Assembly: GCA_910589555.1 (NCBI GenBank)
Contig: CAJUTE010000021.1
Coordinates: 1 to 42,701, forward strand
Origin: an uncultured Muribaculum sp.
GTDB taxonomy: Bacteria; Bacteroidota; Bacteroidia; Bacteroidales; Muribaculaceae
Direction: 5' to 3'
Length of the DNA: 42,701 nucleotides
Shown in pieces: positions 1-7,201 of this stretch; within the stretch, counting starts at the first letter, position 1, and each line of letters opens with the position of its first letter. Position numbers and translations under genes: made by a program. The notes under the pieces are model-generated. The model made no database searches and was not told the DNA's origin. It saw nothing but the letters and a program-made list of their open reading frames with translations.

Positions 1-42
1 GGGATTTTAAGTCCCTCGTGTCTACCATTCCACCATTCAGGC
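1..42 (-). tRNA. tRNA-Leu(TAA), 5' part only (cut by window edge)
   Basis: Read on the minus strand from 42 to 1 this is the 5' half of a tRNA: acceptor strand GCCTGAA, a D-arm with GGTAGAC, then an anticodon arm with loop CTTAAAA. The anticodon TAA lies at plus positions 7-9, so it reads leucine UUA codons. The window edge falls inside the 3' strand of the anticodon stem, so the variable arm, T-arm and CCA end are not visible. A consensus promoter lies just upstream at 58-89, so the tRNA is not part of the pyrE-argH transcript. Confidence 0.88.
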
Positions 43-57
43 AGCTTTTCGGCACTG

Positions 58-89
58 CAAATTTAGTAACATATTTCGGAATGTGCAAA
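58..89 (-). promoter_or_regulatory. Bacteroidetes-type promoter of tRNA-Leu
   Basis: On the minus strand TTTG (89-86) is followed after exactly 20 nt by TAAATTTG (65-58). This matches the primary sigma consensus TTTG-N19-21-TAnnTTTG of Bacteroidetes. Transcription would start about 8-10 nt before the tRNA 5' end at 42. Confidence 0.8.
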
Positions 90-133
90 TTTTGACAGCC
101 GATAAAAACTATTATTTCATAAGTGTCTAATTA

Positions 134-622
134 TTAATATACTATGGTATAACCGCCGAGTGCGGCAGGAACCACATGATATCTGCGCAGCCCATATTTC
201 TTGCTATGTGCAGGTCCGGATATCGGGCTTCCGTAAAGTTCGTTCACATCATATACCGATCCACAGGTGGGGCAATATGCATTGAGATTGTCACGGTCAT
301 AAAGAATCCTTACGGTCTGTTTTCTCTCGACCGGACACGATAAGTCATACGCAAGCGGGTAGCCGGCAATGTCGGTAACAAGTAGCACGCCACCAAACCC
401 GGTGTAGGTGTTGGCATTCCATGGAAATCCTGCGGGTTGTTGATGGAGAATGAAATAACGGTATTGGCTTAGTCCATGCACGCCAAATGAATCCCAGTAT
501 CCCTGATTGCCGAGATCAATGTTGACCGGGGTTGCCGGGATGCGGTCGTCGTCGACCTCCGAGCATCCGGTTGCGACAGCTCCGGCGATCATGACCGATA
601 GAATGGCGGTGGAGAATCTCAT
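134..622 (-). CDS. Rieske-like lipoprotein lacking the histidine ligands
   Basis: A 162-residue exported protein. A signal peptide ends in a lipobox (A-T-G then C20), so it should be a lipoprotein. The C-terminal half has the layout of a Rieske domain: C96-P-V98, then about 20 residues later C117-P-T-C120-G-S-V-Y-D, then G131-x-P-x-x-G-P-A (131-138) and L-x-x-Y. A true Rieske [2Fe-2S] site is CxH...CxxH. Here the first His position is V98 and the second is C120, so the site offers three Cys and no His. It may bind another cluster or metal, use C117/C120 as a disulfide, or bind nothing. The start codon overlaps the argH stop by 4 nt (ATGA), making it the last gene of the pyrE-argH operon. No oxygenase or cytochrome partner is adjacent. 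Fold assignment is fairly sure, function unknown. Confidence 0.72.
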   Translation of the reverse strand: MRFSTAILSVMIAGAVATGCSEVDDDRIPATPVNIDLGNQGYWDSFGVHGLSQYRYFILHQQPAGFPWNANTYTGFGGVLLVTDIAGYPLAYDLSCPVERKQTVRILYDRDNLNAYCPTCGSVYDVNELYGSPISGPAHSKKYGLRRYHVVPAALGGYTIVY

Positions 623-1959
623 GAGTTGAGCAATGCTGACAACGCGTTATGATAGGTGGCGAAATCAAATCCTGCGAGAGTCTTCTCATAGAGCGCCTTT
701 ATGCGGTCATTGCAGAGATTGCCGATTGAGCCTTCATGGGTGTGGCTCAAATTATAGTCGGGGGTGAACTCTCCGGCTTCGATGGCAAGTCCCACTTTTT
801 TGTAAGCGTCGCGGAAAGGCACGCCTTCGCGTGTGAGCTTATTGACCTCTTCTACTGAATACATCAACTTGTAGCGATCATCATGCGCCGCCTCCCGATT
901 GACTTTTATTTGCGACACCATTGCGTCGACCATATTGATTATTGAAATCAGTGAGTCGAAAGCCGGCAGGAAATTTTCCTTCACCAATTGAAGATCGCGG
1001 AAATATCCCGAGGGGAGATTGTTGGTGATGAGAGTGATCTCGTAGGGGAGGGCTTGAAGCTTATTGCACTTGGCGCGTGTGAGCTCAAATACATCGGGGT
1101 TCTTCTTGTGGGGCATGATCGACGATCCGGTGGTATATTCATCGGGCAGCTTTATGAAGCCGAAGTTCTGGGAGTTGAACATGCACGCGTCAAAAGCCAG
1201 CTTGCCTATGGTGGCGGCTATGCATCCCAATGCTTGCGCCACGATGCGTTCAGTTTTACCGCGTCCCATCTGGGCATATACCACATTATAATTCATGCTG
1301 TCAAATCCGAGCAATGATGTGGTCATAGTCCTGTCGAGAGGGAATGATGAACCGTATCCTGCCGCCGATCCGAGCGGATTGCGGTTGGAAACCTCGTAGG
1401 CAGCTTTCAGCACAGTCAAATCGTCGGCTAATGATTCGGCGTAGGCTCCAAACCATAATCCGAATGATGACGGCATAGCCACTTGAAGATGGGTGTAGCC
1501 GGGGATAATGACATCTTTGTATTTCTCGCTTTGAGAAAGCAGAGTGTTGAACAGCCGTGTCATAGCCTCGGTTACATCCTCGATGCGTGATCTTATGAAT
1601 AGCTTCAGGTCGACCAGCACCTGATCATTGCGTGAACGTCCTGAATGGATCTTTTTGCCTATGTCGCCAAGACGGCGGGTGAGCATCAGTTCTACCTGGG
1701 AGTGGACATCTTCGATTCCGTCTTCGATTATGAAGTCGCCCTCCTCGATGGTGGAGTATATGTCACGCAGCCCCGATGTGAGTTTCTCGAGCTCGTCAGC
1801 CGTAAGCAATCCTATTGATTGGAGCATACGGATGTGAGCCATTGAGCCCAACACATCGTATTTGGCAAGATACAAGTCCATTTCACGGTCAAGACCTACT
1901 GTGTAGGTCTCGACGTCATGATCCACGGTGGTGGATTTTTCCCAAAGCTTTGTCGCCAT
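619..1959 (-). CDS. argH: argininosuccinate lyase
   Basis: Catalyses the last step of arginine synthesis, splitting argininosuccinate into arginine and fumarate in the cytoplasm. The 446-residue protein is of normal length. It carries the fumarase/aspartase superfamily signature GSSIMPHKKNP, with the flexible catalytic Ser loop, plus HSGRSRNDQ in the N-terminal third and the TPDYNLSHTHEGSIGN tail. It starts only 1 nt after the stop of the SRPBCC gene and overlaps the following lipoprotein gene by 4 nt, so the genes are probably translationally coupled. Transcription comes from the pyrE promoter. No other arginine gene is in the window. Confidence 0.96.
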   Translation of the reverse strand: MATKLWEKSTTVDHDVETYTVGLDREMDLYLAKYDVLGSMAHIRMLQSIGLLTADELEKLTSGLRDIYSTIEEGDFIIEDGIEDVHSQVELMLTRRLGDIGKKIHSGRSRNDQVLVDLKLFIRSRIEDVTEAMTRLFNTLLSQSEKYKDVIIPGYTHLQVAMPSSFGLWFGAYAESLADDLTVLKAAYEVSNRNPLGSAAGYGSSFPLDRTMTTSLLGFDSMNYNVVYAQMGRGKTERIVAQALGCIAATIGKLAFDACMFNSQNFGFIKLPDEYTTGSSIMPHKKNPDVFELTRAKCNKLQALPYEITLITNNLPSGYFRDLQLVKENFLPAFDSLISIINMVDAMVSQIKVNREAAHDDRYKLMYSVEEVNKLTREGVPFRDAYKKVGLAIEAGEFTPDYNLSHTHEGSIGNLCNDRIKALYEKTLAGFDFATYHNALSALLNS

Positions 1960-1960
1960 A

Positions 1961-2386
1961 TTATTTCAGCGAAACAAGATTTTTAATCATTTCACCCATT
2001 TTTTCGGCAGCCTCTTTCAGCTTTGGACCGATCATGGGCTTCAGCATAGCCGGAACTTCCACATCGATTGAAGATATGGCTTCCGCCTTCTCTTCGCCCT
2101 TGTCTTCGAGTTCGATCGACATCACAATAGGCACCGGAGCTCCTTGCGCGGTGAATGCCACTCTCTTGTCGGGAACTGTTTCGGAAAGTTTCAAAACCAA
2201 TGCTCCCATGGGAGTGCCGTTGAACGATATGGTGTCGGCAGTGAACGAAATATCGCCAACTTTAGCCTTCAGGTCTTCAGGAAGCGACGCTATGCGTTCT
2301 TGAAAAGCCGAAAGGTCCGACAATTTGGCGTAGGCGGCTGATGCCGACATCGGTATCTCAACCGGCTTGCTTGAATATGTAGTCAT
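1961..2386 (-). CDS. SRPBCC-fold (START-like) small protein
   Basis: A 141-residue cytoplasmic protein without signal peptide or membrane segment. The beta-alpha-beta pattern matches the SRPBCC/CoxG-like fold: N-terminal strand SSKPVEIPMSASAAYAKLSD, a long middle sheet, and a C-terminal amphipathic helix (about 115-139). Such proteins have a hydrophobic cavity that can bind lipids or other small ligands; no ligand can be read from this sequence. It lies between pyrE (43 nt upstream) and argH (1 nt downstream), so it is co-transcribed with pyrimidine and arginine genes. That position does not prove a role in either pathway. Family assignment rests on overall pattern, not on a catalytic motif. 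Confidence 0.7.
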   Translation of the reverse strand: MTTYSSKPVEIPMSASAAYAKLSDLSAFQERIASLPEDLKAKVGDISFTADTISFNGTPMGALVLKLSETVPDKRVAFTAQGAPVPIVMSIELEDKGEEKAEAISSIDVEVPAMLKPMIGPKLKEAAEKMGEMIKNLVSLK

Positions 2387-2429
2387 TAATAGATGGTTTA
2401 TATATTATAAGGAGTTATGACGGCTGAGA

Positions 2430-3077
2430 TCAGTCAGCATTTGTTTTAGGAGCCCAGTTGGCGGGATCCTTGCGCCATTCCTTGAGAGTTTCGAGATCGC
2501 TCTGCTTGATATAGTCGCTTTCTACGGCAGCTTCAAGCATGGAGTTGTAGTTGCTGAGCGTGATGAGTTTGACACCGGCTTCTGAGAAGCGTTTTACTGC
2601 AACCGGGAATCCATAAGTGAAAATAGCGACCATTCCTATAACTTCGCAACCGGCATTGCGGATAGCCTCAACAGCTTTCAAGCTGCTTCCTCCGGTCGAA
2701 ATCAGGTCTTCGATTACTACCACCTTTTGTCCGGGATTCAGATTGCCCTCGATAAGGTTCTCCAAACCATGGTCTTTAGGGGTGGATCTTACGTATACGT
2801 ATGGAAGTCCGAGGTTGTCGGCAACGAGCGCTCCTTGTGCGATAGCGCCTGTAGCGACACCGGCGATAGCATCCGGCTTCTCGAAGTTCTCCATAATAAT
2901 ACGGCAAAGTTCAACCTTGATGAATGAACGCAATTCCGGATAAGATAATGTCTTGCGGTTGTCGGTGTAGATTGGCGAATTCCATCCTGACGCCCACACG
3001 AAGGGGATATCCGGCTGCAATTTTATCGCGCTAATTTTCAATAATTTCTCGGCAACTAAACTTTCTAACTTTTTCAT
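2430..3077 (-). CDS. pyrE: orotate phosphoribosyltransferase
   Basis: Converts orotate and PRPP to orotidine 5'-phosphate, the fifth step of pyrimidine synthesis. The 215-residue length is typical. The PRPP-binding motif is clear at 119-131 (VVVIEDLISTGGS), with the E-D acidic pair. Upstream, SPIYTDNRK at about 34-42 and RSTPKDHG at about 97-104 are the orotate and PRPP contacts of the family. It is the first gene of a four-gene minus-strand operon (pyrE, SRPBCC protein, argH, Rieske-like lipoprotein). A -7 element lies about 30 nt before the start, in a region shared with divergent ilvA. Confidence 0.96.
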   Translation of the reverse strand: MKKLESLVAEKLLKISAIKLQPDIPFVWASGWNSPIYTDNRKTLSYPELRSFIKVELCRIIMENFEKPDAIAGVATGAIAQGALVADNLGLPYVYVRSTPKDHGLENLIEGNLNPGQKVVVIEDLISTGGSSLKAVEAIRNAGCEVIGMVAIFTYGFPVAVKRFSEAGVKLITLSNYNSMLEAAVESDYIKQSDLETLKEWRKDPANWAPKTNAD

Positions 3078-3105
3078 CTTGGTGTGATATTGGTAATTGT
3101 TGGTG

Positions 3106-3113
3106 CAAAGATA
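3106..3113 (-). promoter_or_regulatory. -7 element of the pyrE operon
   Basis: On the minus strand this reads TATCTTTG, an exact match to TAnnTTTG, 28 nt before the pyrE ATG. No good -33 TTG is seen 19-21 nt upstream. That upstream region overlaps the ilvA -7 box, so the two polymerases would compete. Confidence 0.6.
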
Positions 3114-3135
3114 TAAAAATCCGAAGAAAAATTCT

Positions 3136-3143
3136 TACATTTG
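3136..3143 (+). promoter_or_regulatory. -7 element of ilvA
   Basis: TACATTTG matches the TAnnTTTG consensus and is 22 nt before the ATG at 3166. It shows that the longer reading frame starting with TTG at 3097 cannot be the natural one, because that start lies upstream of the promoter. No -33 element at the expected distance. Confidence 0.6.
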
Positions 3144-3165
3144 CGGCATAAAAAGCATCATTATT

Positions 3166-4374
3166 ATGCAGAAAGAACTATTGTCTTTGAGCGATGTCTA
3201 TCGTGCCGCTCATGTACTGAAGGGTGTTGTAAAACATACGGAGCTTATTGCCGCTCCGAAAATTAATCCCGAGAGTGATGTGTATCTTAAGCCGGAATGT
3301 CTCCAGCATACCGGTTCGTTTAAGTTAAGAGGCGCCTATTATAAAATATCTCAGTTGTCGGATGAGGAAAAGGCTCACGGCGTTATTGCGTGTTCAGCCG
3401 GCAACCATGCCCAGGGTGTCGCGCTTGGAGCCCGTGCCAATGGCATCAAGGCGATAATATGCTTGCCTGAGGGCGCTCCCATATCTAAAGTTGAAGCCAC
3501 ACGCAAGCTTGGCGCTGAGGTGTGTCTTGTGCCGGGCGTGTATGACGACGCGTATAAGAAAGCGATTGAAATGAGGGATGAGTGCGGATATACATTCGTG
3601 CATCCGTTCAATGATCCGCTTGTGATTGCCGGACAAGGCACAATCGGTCTTGAGATTCTTGACGAGATGCCCGATGTCGACGTGGTCATTGTGCCTGTCG
3701 GCGGTGGCGGCCTTATATCAGGTGTGGCATACGCCATAAAGTCGATACGTCCTGATGTGAAGGTGTACGGCGTTCAAGCCGCCGGAGCCGCGAGCATGGT
3801 AGAGTCGATAGCCGGAAATGAGATTAAATGCCTGCCTAACGTGGCTACTGTGGCTGACGGAATCGCGGTTAAGGAGCCTGGTGATAACACATTTGAGCTT
3901 TGCCGCAAATATGTTGACGGTATTGTCACGGTCAGTGATGATGAGACATCGGCTGCCATATTGGCTATGATGGAGCAGCAGAAGCTGGTGGCTGAAGGCG
4001 CCGGTGCCGTGGCTGTTGCTGCCGCTATGTTCAATAAGGTGCCCATTAAAGGAAAGAAGACTGTGTGTCTTGTTTCAGGCGGTAATATCGACGTGACGAT
4101 TTTGAGCCGTGTCATAAACCGCGGTCTGCTCAAGAGTGGACGTAACTATGCTGTCACAATCGATCTTTCCGATAAGCCCGGCGTGCTCGCTAATGTATGT
4201 GAGACGATAGGCAGACTTGGTGGAAATATCATTTCGGTGACTCACGAGCGCATAAGCGTAGACACGCCTATCACAAGCTGTTCGTTGAGGATAGTGATGG
4301 AGACACGTAACCATGAGCACATCGAGATAATCAAAAAGGAGCTTACTGACGCGGGATATCTGGTGGAACAATGA
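3166..4374 (+). CDS. ilvA: threonine ammonia-lyase (threonine deaminase)
   Basis: A PLP enzyme making 2-oxobutanoate and ammonia from threonine, the entry to isoleucine synthesis. With the start at 3166 it has 402 residues. K53 in GSFKLRGAYYK is the Schiff-base lysine, SAGNHAQG is the substrate loop and PVGGGGLISG binds the PLP phosphate. The last ~75 residues form a single ACT-like domain (YAVTIDLSDKPGVLANV), as in the short form of the family. Allosteric control by isoleucine cannot be judged from sequence. The start was chosen because a promoter -7 box lies between the TTG at 3097 and this ATG. The stop overlaps the DUF4105 gene by 4 nt (ATGA). Confidence 0.94.
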   Translation: MQKELLSLSDVYRAAHVLKGVVKHTELIAAPKINPESDVYLKPECLQHTGSFKLRGAYYKISQLSDEEKAHGVIACSAGNHAQGVALGARANGIKAIICLPEGAPISKVEATRKLGAEVCLVPGVYDDAYKKAIEMRDECGYTFVHPFNDPLVIAGQGTIGLEILDEMPDVDVVIVPVGGGGLISGVAYAIKSIRPDVKVYGVQAAGAASMVESIAGNEIKCLPNVATVADGIAVKEPGDNTFELCRKYVDGIVTVSDDETSAAILAMMEQQKLVAEGAGAVAVAAAMFNKVPIKGKKTVCLVSGGNIDVTILSRVINRGLLKSGRNYAVTIDLSDKPGVLANVCETIGRLGGNIISVTHERISVDTPITSCSLRIVMETRNHEHIEIIKKELTDAGYLVEQ

Positions 4375-5567
4375 GCTTGAACCTGATTTTGCGTCGAGTC
4401 CTGCCGGTCTTGTTTTTTGCTTTTTCATGCATTGGCATTTCCGGCACCGAGTCGGAAGCGGGTGACACTCTCGTTGACATACCCCGTATAAGTTTGATCA
4501 CGTGCGGTCCCGGTTCAGATATATATGAGCTTGAGGGCCACACGGCTTTGCGTGTGCGTTACAACGGAGCCGATGTGGCGGTTAACTATGGATTGTTTGA
4601 TTTCGATGCACCCAATTTCGTTTACCGGTTTGTGAAAGGCGAAACTGATTATATGGTAGGTGCCGCTCCGTTTGACTATTTCCTGAGGCAATATGCCAGA
4701 GCCGGGAGGGCAGTGTATGAGCAGCCTCTCAGGCTTTCATCTGACGCCGCGTTCAGGCTCGTGGCTCTGCTTGATGAAAATCTGAGACCCGAGAACAGGA
4801 CATACCGATATAATTATGTAAAGGATAATTGCGCCACCCGTCCGTTGGAGATGATAGAGCGTGCTATTGGCGACACATTGTCGCTTAAGGCTCGCGAGTA
4901 TACGGAGGGTTGGACTTTCCGAGACGCTATGCGTCATTATCATGCCGGTTATCCCTGGTATCAGTTCGGTATTGATCTGGCATTGGGAAGCGGCATCGAT
5001 TATGTGCTCGCGGATAGGGAAAAGGCATTTGTCCCGGTTGTGCTTATGGAAATGGTTGAGGATAACGGCATTGCCGATGAGACAACCATGATTTTGGCTC
5101 CCGGCAATGAGGCGGTTTCTGCCACGCCATGGTGGATGACTCCGCTTGCGGTCGGTGTGGCTGTGTTATTGGCAGTTGTCGCTGTGGCTGCGAGAGATGT
5201 GAAGCGGATGAAAGTGACACGTTGGGTGGACGCACTGTTGTTTGGGATTTATGGAATTGCGGGATTGTTGATAACTTTTCTCGTATTTATCTCCGAGCAT
5301 GAAGCGACATCTCCCAACTGGTTGTTGCTGTGGCTTAATCCGTTATGCCTTATAGTGCCCGCCTTCATTTATATAAAAAGTTGCCGCAAGTTGGTAAAAT
5401 TGTATGGAATTGTTAACTTTGTGGCATTATTTTTGTTAAGTATACTGTGGCTTTGGTCAGGTCAGTCGGGAAATACAGCATTTATTCCGCTGATACTCGC
5501 CGATGCCATACTTACTATAAGATATTTATATATCACACAATGCTTAAAACAAACGAACCGCATTTAA
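4371..5567 (+). CDS. DUF4105 membrane protein with five C-terminal helices
   Basis: A 398-residue envelope protein. After an N-terminal signal segment (about 8-24) comes a DUF4105 domain (about 38-240): TCGPGSDIYELEGHTALRV with H57, VNYGLFDFDAPNF at 71-83, and YVKDNCATRP with C154. The conserved His and Cys recall the NlpC/P60-like papain fold, which is inference; DUF4105 has no firm activity. Five hydrophobic segments follow (about 257-274, 287-307, 317-335, 345-362 and 369-386). The catalytic-looking domain would thus sit in the periplasm, anchored in the inner membrane. The gene overlaps ilvA by 4 nt and the next gene by 28 nt, so it belongs to the operon leading into secA. Confidence 0.82.
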   Translation: MSLNLILRRVLPVLFFAFSCIGISGTESEAGDTLVDIPRISLITCGPGSDIYELEGHTALRVRYNGADVAVNYGLFDFDAPNFVYRFVKGETDYMVGAAPFDYFLRQYARAGRAVYEQPLRLSSDAAFRLVALLDENLRPENRTYRYNYVKDNCATRPLEMIERAIGDTLSLKAREYTEGWTFRDAMRHYHAGYPWYQFGIDLALGSGIDYVLADREKAFVPVVLMEMVEDNGIADETTMILAPGNEAVSATPWWMTPLAVGVAVLLAVVAVAARDVKRMKVTRWVDALLFGIYGIAGLLITFLVFISEHEATSPNWLLLWLNPLCLIVPAFIYIKSCRKLVKLYGIVNFVALFLLSILWLWSGQSGNTAFIPLILADAILTIRYLYITQCLKQTNRI

Positions 5568-7156
5568 CCCGTAGATTGCTGTCAGTGTTATTGGCGTCAA
5601 TGGTCACTCTGACCGTTGTCGGGCAGCCTCCTGTGTCACGGCCGAAACTTGTCGTTGGCATCATGATCGACGGATTACGCGAAGATTACCTTGACTTATT
5701 GAAGGGATATTTCGGAGAGGGCGGATTCAACAGGCTGATGCAAGAGGGCGTGATGCTTGAGAATGTCAATTACGGCACTTTCATGGATGCTACCGCAGCC
5801 ACGGCAATGGTGTATAGCGGCACATCGCCTTCAGTCAACGGCATTCCGGCTTCAGTAGTCTATGATCCTGAGCATAAGAGGAGCTTCCCGGTCGTGCTGG
5901 ACCACTCTCAGCTGGGCAATTTCACCGAGGACACGTTCACGCCTAAGACAGTCACGGTGAGCACTGTCTCGGATGAGGTGCGTATCGATGGAGCCGGGTT
6001 CGGAAATGTTTATTCAATCGCGCCATCAGCGTCTCAGTCCATTGTTATGGCGGGTCATGCGGGAAACAGCGCGCTATGGATAAACGATGTCACCGGAAAA
6101 TGGTCGACTTCCACTTACTATAAGGAGATGCCGCTCCCGGTGCAGGGGCGAAACCATTCGAAGCCTTTGTCGGTGCGTCTTGACACATTGACATGGCGTC
6201 CGTTGCTGGCACCTGAGAAATATCCTGATCTTCCGGCTTACAAGAAATATTATCCATTCCGGTATCTTTTTCAGCACAATGACATCAACCGTTTCCGCAA
6301 TTACAAGACCTCCGGTCCGGTAAACACCGAAATAACCGATATTGCGGGTGATTACATCAACGGGCTTCAGTTGGGCAACCATGATGCCATGGATATGCTG
6401 AACCTTGGTTATACGCTTGCTCCGTTTATCGCGGCAAAGGATGCTGACCATCGCATAGAAACCATGGACAGCTATCTGCGTCTTGACAAGGATCTTGAGC
6501 GGTTGCTTAAGATTATTGATGATAAGGTGGGGCTGGAAAACACGTTTGTGATGCTTGCCGGAACCCCTTCGGCACCCGGCAATAAGCGTGATGATGAAAA
6601 GTGGGGGATACCCAATGGTGAATTCATACCCAAGCGAGCCATCTCACTCCTGAATATGTATTTTGTTGCCAAATATGGCAATGAAGAGTGGGTTGCAGGC
6701 TATCATGACAGCCAGTTGTTCCTTAACCGGAAACTGATTCAGGAACGCGGACTTGATCTTGCCGCCATGAGAGCGGAAGCCGCCGATTTCTTGACACGCA
6801 TGAGTGGGGTGAGCGGAGTATGGACTATAGATGATGTCATTGCCGGACGTGCCGGTAATAATGCAGCCGCCTTGAAACGCAACACCAACGTGAATTTTGC
6901 CGGCGACCTTTTGCTGGCGATCACGCCGGGATGGGAGATTGTAGAGATTGACCCTGTAAGCGCCAAGGAGATCCGCAGCACAGTGCGAAGCGGCATCATG
7001 GCGGCTCCCGTATTCCTGTATTCTCCGGTGTTGAAACCGTCGAGAATAATAGAAGAGATTGATGCGCGGTCCATCGCTCCTACTGTAGCGAGACTGTTGA
7101 GAATAAGATCACCTAATGCTGCCGATCTTCCTCCATTGGCATTGGAGAAGAAGTGA
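5540..7156 (+). CDS. PafA-type alkaline phosphatase superfamily protein, probably inactive
   Basis: A 538-residue periplasmic protein with a signal peptide (about 10-29). The fold markers of the PafA phosphatase group are present: KLVVGIMIDGLREDY (36-50, metal Asp D44), YSGTSPSVNGI (92-102), SYLRLDKDLERLL (311-323) and IAPTVARLLRI (512-522). The catalytic residues are nearly all gone. The nucleophile Thr position falls on A84, the D..H metal pair before the SYLRLDKDL helix is now YTLAPFIAA (291-299), the TADHG motif is LAGTPS (339-344), and the late His-Gly motif is TVRSGIM (481-487). This is most likely a pseudoenzyme with a binding or structural role. The start at 5540 precedes a good signal peptide; the longer frame from 5447 lies inside the previous gene. 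45 nt separate it from secA. Confidence 0.8.
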   Translation: MLKTNEPHLTRRLLSVLLASMVTLTVVGQPPVSRPKLVVGIMIDGLREDYLDLLKGYFGEGGFNRLMQEGVMLENVNYGTFMDATAATAMVYSGTSPSVNGIPASVVYDPEHKRSFPVVLDHSQLGNFTEDTFTPKTVTVSTVSDEVRIDGAGFGNVYSIAPSASQSIVMAGHAGNSALWINDVTGKWSTSTYYKEMPLPVQGRNHSKPLSVRLDTLTWRPLLAPEKYPDLPAYKKYYPFRYLFQHNDINRFRNYKTSGPVNTEITDIAGDYINGLQLGNHDAMDMLNLGYTLAPFIAAKDADHRIETMDSYLRLDKDLERLLKIIDDKVGLENTFVMLAGTPSAPGNKRDDEKWGIPNGEFIPKRAISLLNMYFVAKYGNEEWVAGYHDSQLFLNRKLIQERGLDLAAMRAEAADFLTRMSGVSGVWTIDDVIAGRAGNNAAALKRNTNVNFAGDLLLAITPGWEIVEIDPVSAKEIRSTVRSGIMAAPVFLYSPVLKPSRIIEEIDARSIAPTVARLLRIRSPNAADLPPLALEKK

Positions 7157-7201
7157 GCCAAGTCATAACCAATTAAATCAAATTAAAATTAGAAACAACT
7201 T

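Noticed and set aside
3097..3165. N-terminal extension of IlvA from TTG
   Set aside because: The promoter -7 box at 3136-3143 lies inside it.
4075..4428. 117-codon minus-strand frame over the ilvA end
   Set aside because: Antisense to the ACT-like domain of IlvA; no motif.
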